Assembly (NCBI GenBank): GCA_910577885.1
Contig: CAJTNK010000104.1
Coordinates: forward strand, 1-6,549
DNA: 6,549 bases
Source: an uncultured Rikenella sp.
GTDB lineage: Bacteria > Bacteroidota > Bacteroidia > Bacteroidales > Rikenellaceae
Direction: 5' to 3'
Position 1 is the first letter of the stretch; every line of letters starts with the position of its first letter. Shown one piece after another: positions 4,969 to 6,549 of the stretch. The notes under the pieces were generated by a model, which made no database searches, was not told the DNA's origin, and worked only from the letters and a program-made list of their open reading frames with translations. The translations under genes and the position numbers were made by a program.

Positions 4969-6141
4969 TTAAACTCCGTCCGTCGCATTTTCGATCAATG
5001 CCCGATAATACGCCTCCGGCCCATAGCACGTCAAGACCCTTTCCCGCCCCCCGGCTCCCAGCTCCGCCGCCCGCTGCGGCTCGTCGACCCACCCGCGCAC
5101 CACCTCCGCCAACTCCTTGGCCGAGCCCGGCGCATAAATCGCGCCGCACCTCCCCCGGTCGACCATCTCGGGCATCCCGGCCAACTCCGGCACCGCCACC
5201 GGCACGCCGTAGTACATCGCCTCGACCACCGTCAACGGAAAACCCTCGTACCACCGGCTCGTCACCACCGCTCCCACAGCCCCGGCATAAAGATCAGCCA
5301 GCTGCTGTCGGTCCAATTTTCCCATCAGCCGCACATTCTCCGGCACCTCCGGCAACCGATACCCCTCGGCCGCCTCGCCCGCCACCCGAAACTCCACCGC
5401 AGGCAACAGCCGCGCGGTCTCGAACAGCAGATCGATCCCCTTCTCCGCACTCAGCCGCCCGACATAAGCGACATACCGCCTCCGCGCCTCCAACGCCTCC
5501 CGCGTCGGCACCGGCATCTCGGCCGGATCCACCGCATTGGGAACCACCGCAAACCGTTCGACGGGAATCCCCGTATAACGGCTCACCACCTCGCGCTGAA
5601 ACGCCGACAAGGCCAAAAACCGATCCACCGATTTCGAAAAATATCCCCTCCGCCGACTCCACCACCCGCGCAGCGAAAACCCGAAACTCCCGGCCCACGA
5701 CCCTTCGCACCTCCGCCGCAGACAGTTCCACTCCCGCCCGAACGCGAACCCACACCGCTCGCAAATCTCTCCCCGGGTATAAAACAACCCGATCGGACAC
5801 ACCAGCCGGTAGTTGTGCAAGGTCATCAATACGCGCACACCGCCCCGTTTCAGCACCGGCAAAACGGCCCCCGAAACAACCGGAAAGAGGTTATGTACGA
5901 TCGCCACATCGGGCCTCTCCCGGCGAACGATCCGGCGCACCTCTCCGACCGCTCGCCGGTTGTAGAGCGCCGAAAACAGGGCGGCGAACCGTCCGAAGCG
6001 CCACCGCCGCACCTCGTCGTACGCGCGTTCATACACCACGACGCTATGCCCGCGCCGCTCCAACAGCCTCCGCTGAAACTCGACGACGCCCTCCTCGCCG
6101 CCCGAGCGGCTATACCGGTTATGCACGATCAGAAACTTCAT
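4969..6141 (-). CDS. GT4-type (GT-B fold) glycosyltransferase
   Basis: A 390-aa cytoplasmic retaining glycosyltransferase that should transfer a sugar from a nucleotide donor during polysaccharide, capsule or O-antigen assembly; donor and acceptor cannot be told. The N-terminal half starts MKFLIVHNRYSRSGGEE with the glycine-rich acceptor loop, then has PDVAIVHNLFP (77-87) and TLHNYRLVCP (107-116). The C-terminal donor half has YVGRLSAEKGID (226-237, Arg229 and Lys234) and the EX7E motif EGFPLTVVE (Glu299, Glu307). Five cysteines (115, 127, 130, 140, 145) cluster in the middle, as in a subset of GT4 enzymes. The frame is open to 6234, but the extra 31 residues are not family-like. ATG 6141 gives the usual start and sits 9 bases after a TATCTTTG box. 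The lipoprotein gene follows at 19 bases. No other polysaccharide genes are in the window, so this is either the end of a locus or a stand-alone pair. Confidence 0.9.
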   Translation of the reverse strand: MKFLIVHNRYSRSGGEEGVVEFQRRLLERRGHSVVVYERAYDEVRRWRFGRFAALFSALYNRRAVGEVRRIVRRERPDVAIVHNLFPVVSGAVLPVLKRGGVRVLMTLHNYRLVCPIGLFYTRGEICERCGFAFGREWNCLRRRCEGSWAGSFGFSLRGWWSRRRGYFSKSVDRFLALSAFQREVVSRYTGIPVERFAVVPNAVDPAEMPVPTREALEARRRYVAYVGRLSAEKGIDLLFETARLLPAVEFRVAGEAAEGYRLPEVPENVRLMGKLDRQQLADLYAGAVGAVVTSRWYEGFPLTVVEAMYYGVPVAVPELAGMPEMVDRGRCGAIYAPGSAKELAEVVRGWVDEPQRAAELGAGGRERVLTCYGPEAYYRALIENATDGV

Positions 6142-6150
6142 CTCTTCGAA

Positions 6151-6158
6151 CAAAGATA
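6151..6158 (-). promoter_or_regulatory. Glycosyltransferase operon promoter, -7 box
   Basis: On the minus strand this is TATCTTTG, identical to the bioB box, 9 bases before ATG 6141. The transcript would start only a few bases before the start codon, so translation would be nearly leaderless. No good -33 TTTG is seen. A chance match is possible. Confidence 0.45.
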
Positions 6159-6258
6159 ACCGATTTTCGGGCCGTTTGCACGGATTTTTTCGTTGAAATT
6201 GAACCGCCTCCGGCCCAGGGGTGCCGCTCGGCACGCGAAGGCTGGTTTTTTTCGGACA

Positions 6259-6468
6259 CCTGGCCCGGCCCCGGGCTTCCGCGACAGCGGAAATTTCAGC
6301 AGCTTCGGTGCCTTACGTGACGTCGGCGGCAGCGGATACAGCTGGTCGTCGACGATTCCGCCGGAGAGTGGCAATGCACACTTCTTGAACTTCTACACTG
6401 GCGGGAGCAGTTCGCAGGGCAACGATCACCGTGCCTACGGTTTTCCGTTGCGTTGCCTCCAGGAATAG
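6259..6468 (+). pseudogene. 3' remnant of a FISUMP-domain surface protein
   Basis: The last about 70 codons of a FISUMP (Fibrobacter succinogenes major paralogous) domain: PGPAPGFRDSGNF, then GYSWSSTIPP, HFLNFY, and the characteristic end RAYGFPLRCLQE before TAG 6466-6468. These domains normally span about 150-200 residues at the C-terminus of exported lipoproteins. The first half, including any LP-type and GRWF motifs, signal peptide and start, is missing. In frame, the DNA before 6259 is not FISUMP-like; a TTG at 6193 is the first possible start and looks accidental. In the neighbouring frame, EGWFFSDTW just upstream may be a degraded continuation, which would imply a frameshift near the GC-rich run 6258-6275. 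The fragment starts close behind the divergent glycosyltransferase start. Function lost or silent; identity of the tail is sure, its status as a pseudogene is likely. Confidence 0.75.
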
Positions 6469-6512
6469 GTGCCGCTGGACCCCGGGACGAAGCCTCCCAG
6501 TCCCCCGTCGGG

Positions 6513-6529
6513 CCCCGACCCTCTCGGGG
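6513..6529. other. Hairpin 3' of the FISUMP remnant
   Basis: CCCCGA (6513-6518) pairs with TCGGGG (6524-6529) around CCCTC, 44 bases after the FISUMP stop. The following AGAATATAACTC has no T-run, so a terminator is only possible. The rest of 6469-6549 shows nothing I can name. Confidence 0.35.
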
Positions 6530-6549
6530 AGAATATAACTCTTTCCTCT

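Noticed and set aside
4950..4988. Lipoprotein start at ATG 4988
   Set aside because: It would put 13 charged residues before the signal peptide and overlap the glycosyltransferase end; ATG 4949 gives a normal lipoprotein signal.
6221..6252. Hairpin GTGCCG/CGGCAC followed by a T7 run as a terminator
   Set aside because: Eleven bases separate the stem from the T-run, the stem has a 2-base loop, and no plus-strand gene ends there.
3960..6320. A 786-codon plus-strand frame opposite the lipoprotein and glycosyltransferase genes
   Set aside because: Its product is almost wholly Pro/Arg/His/Ser with no motif. It exists because GC-rich third positions of the two real minus-strand genes remove stops on the other strand.
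1..6549. CRISPR array, toxin-antitoxin pair or phage defence system
   Set aside because: No regularly spaced repeats, no cas-like genes, and no small overlapping gene pairs of that type were seen on either strand.

Overview
The window reads as chromosomal DNA from a member of the Bacteroidota, probably an Alistipes/Rikenellaceae-like gut anaerobe. Reasons: several perfect copies of the Bacteroidota -7 promoter box TAnnTTTG, weak or absent Shine-Dalgarno sequences, a PKD-like/leucine-rich-repeat protein and a FISUMP-domain remnant of kinds common in that phylum, and a moderately high GC content. The genus is an inference; nothing in the window is a phylogenetic marker.

Layout. 1-52 is the right end of an interspersed hairpin repeat. 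116-1093 (minus) is biotin synthase bioB. It is divergent from a tRNA-Arg(ACG) at 1182-1255, and the two share a short intergenic region with two opposed TAnnTTTG boxes. After the tRNA terminator lies the 3' part of a PKD-like plus leucine-rich-repeat protein (1359-2096, plus) with no usable start, closed by a strong terminator. 2172-2630 (minus) is a small four-helix membrane protein of unknown function. The roughly 460 bases from 2631 to 3093 hold no gene but contain a complete copy of the repeat element (2743-3038). It has 56-base imperfect terminal inverted repeats, each with a perfect 10-bp hairpin, and a long hairpin in the middle. 3094-3969 (plus) is a two-cluster ferredoxin fused to a nitroreductase. 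It converges on a minus-strand pair: a GT4-type glycosyltransferase (4969-6141) followed 19 bases later by a lipoprotein (4002-4949) whose body is three diverged copies of one module. The right edge holds a 5'-truncated FISUMP domain remnant (6259-6468).

The genes do not form one pathway. BioB makes biotin, the nitroreductase is a ferredoxin-linked flavin reductase, and the glycosyltransferase/lipoprotein pair looks like an envelope or polysaccharide operon. The LRR and FISUMP pieces look like broken surface-protein genes, so the region appears mosaic. The most unusual signals are: (1) the hairpin element, whose two terminal stems differ by three compensatory base-pair changes; (2) the triplicated module of the lipoprotein; and (3) a BioB that lacks the first cysteine of the classical [2Fe-2S] site.
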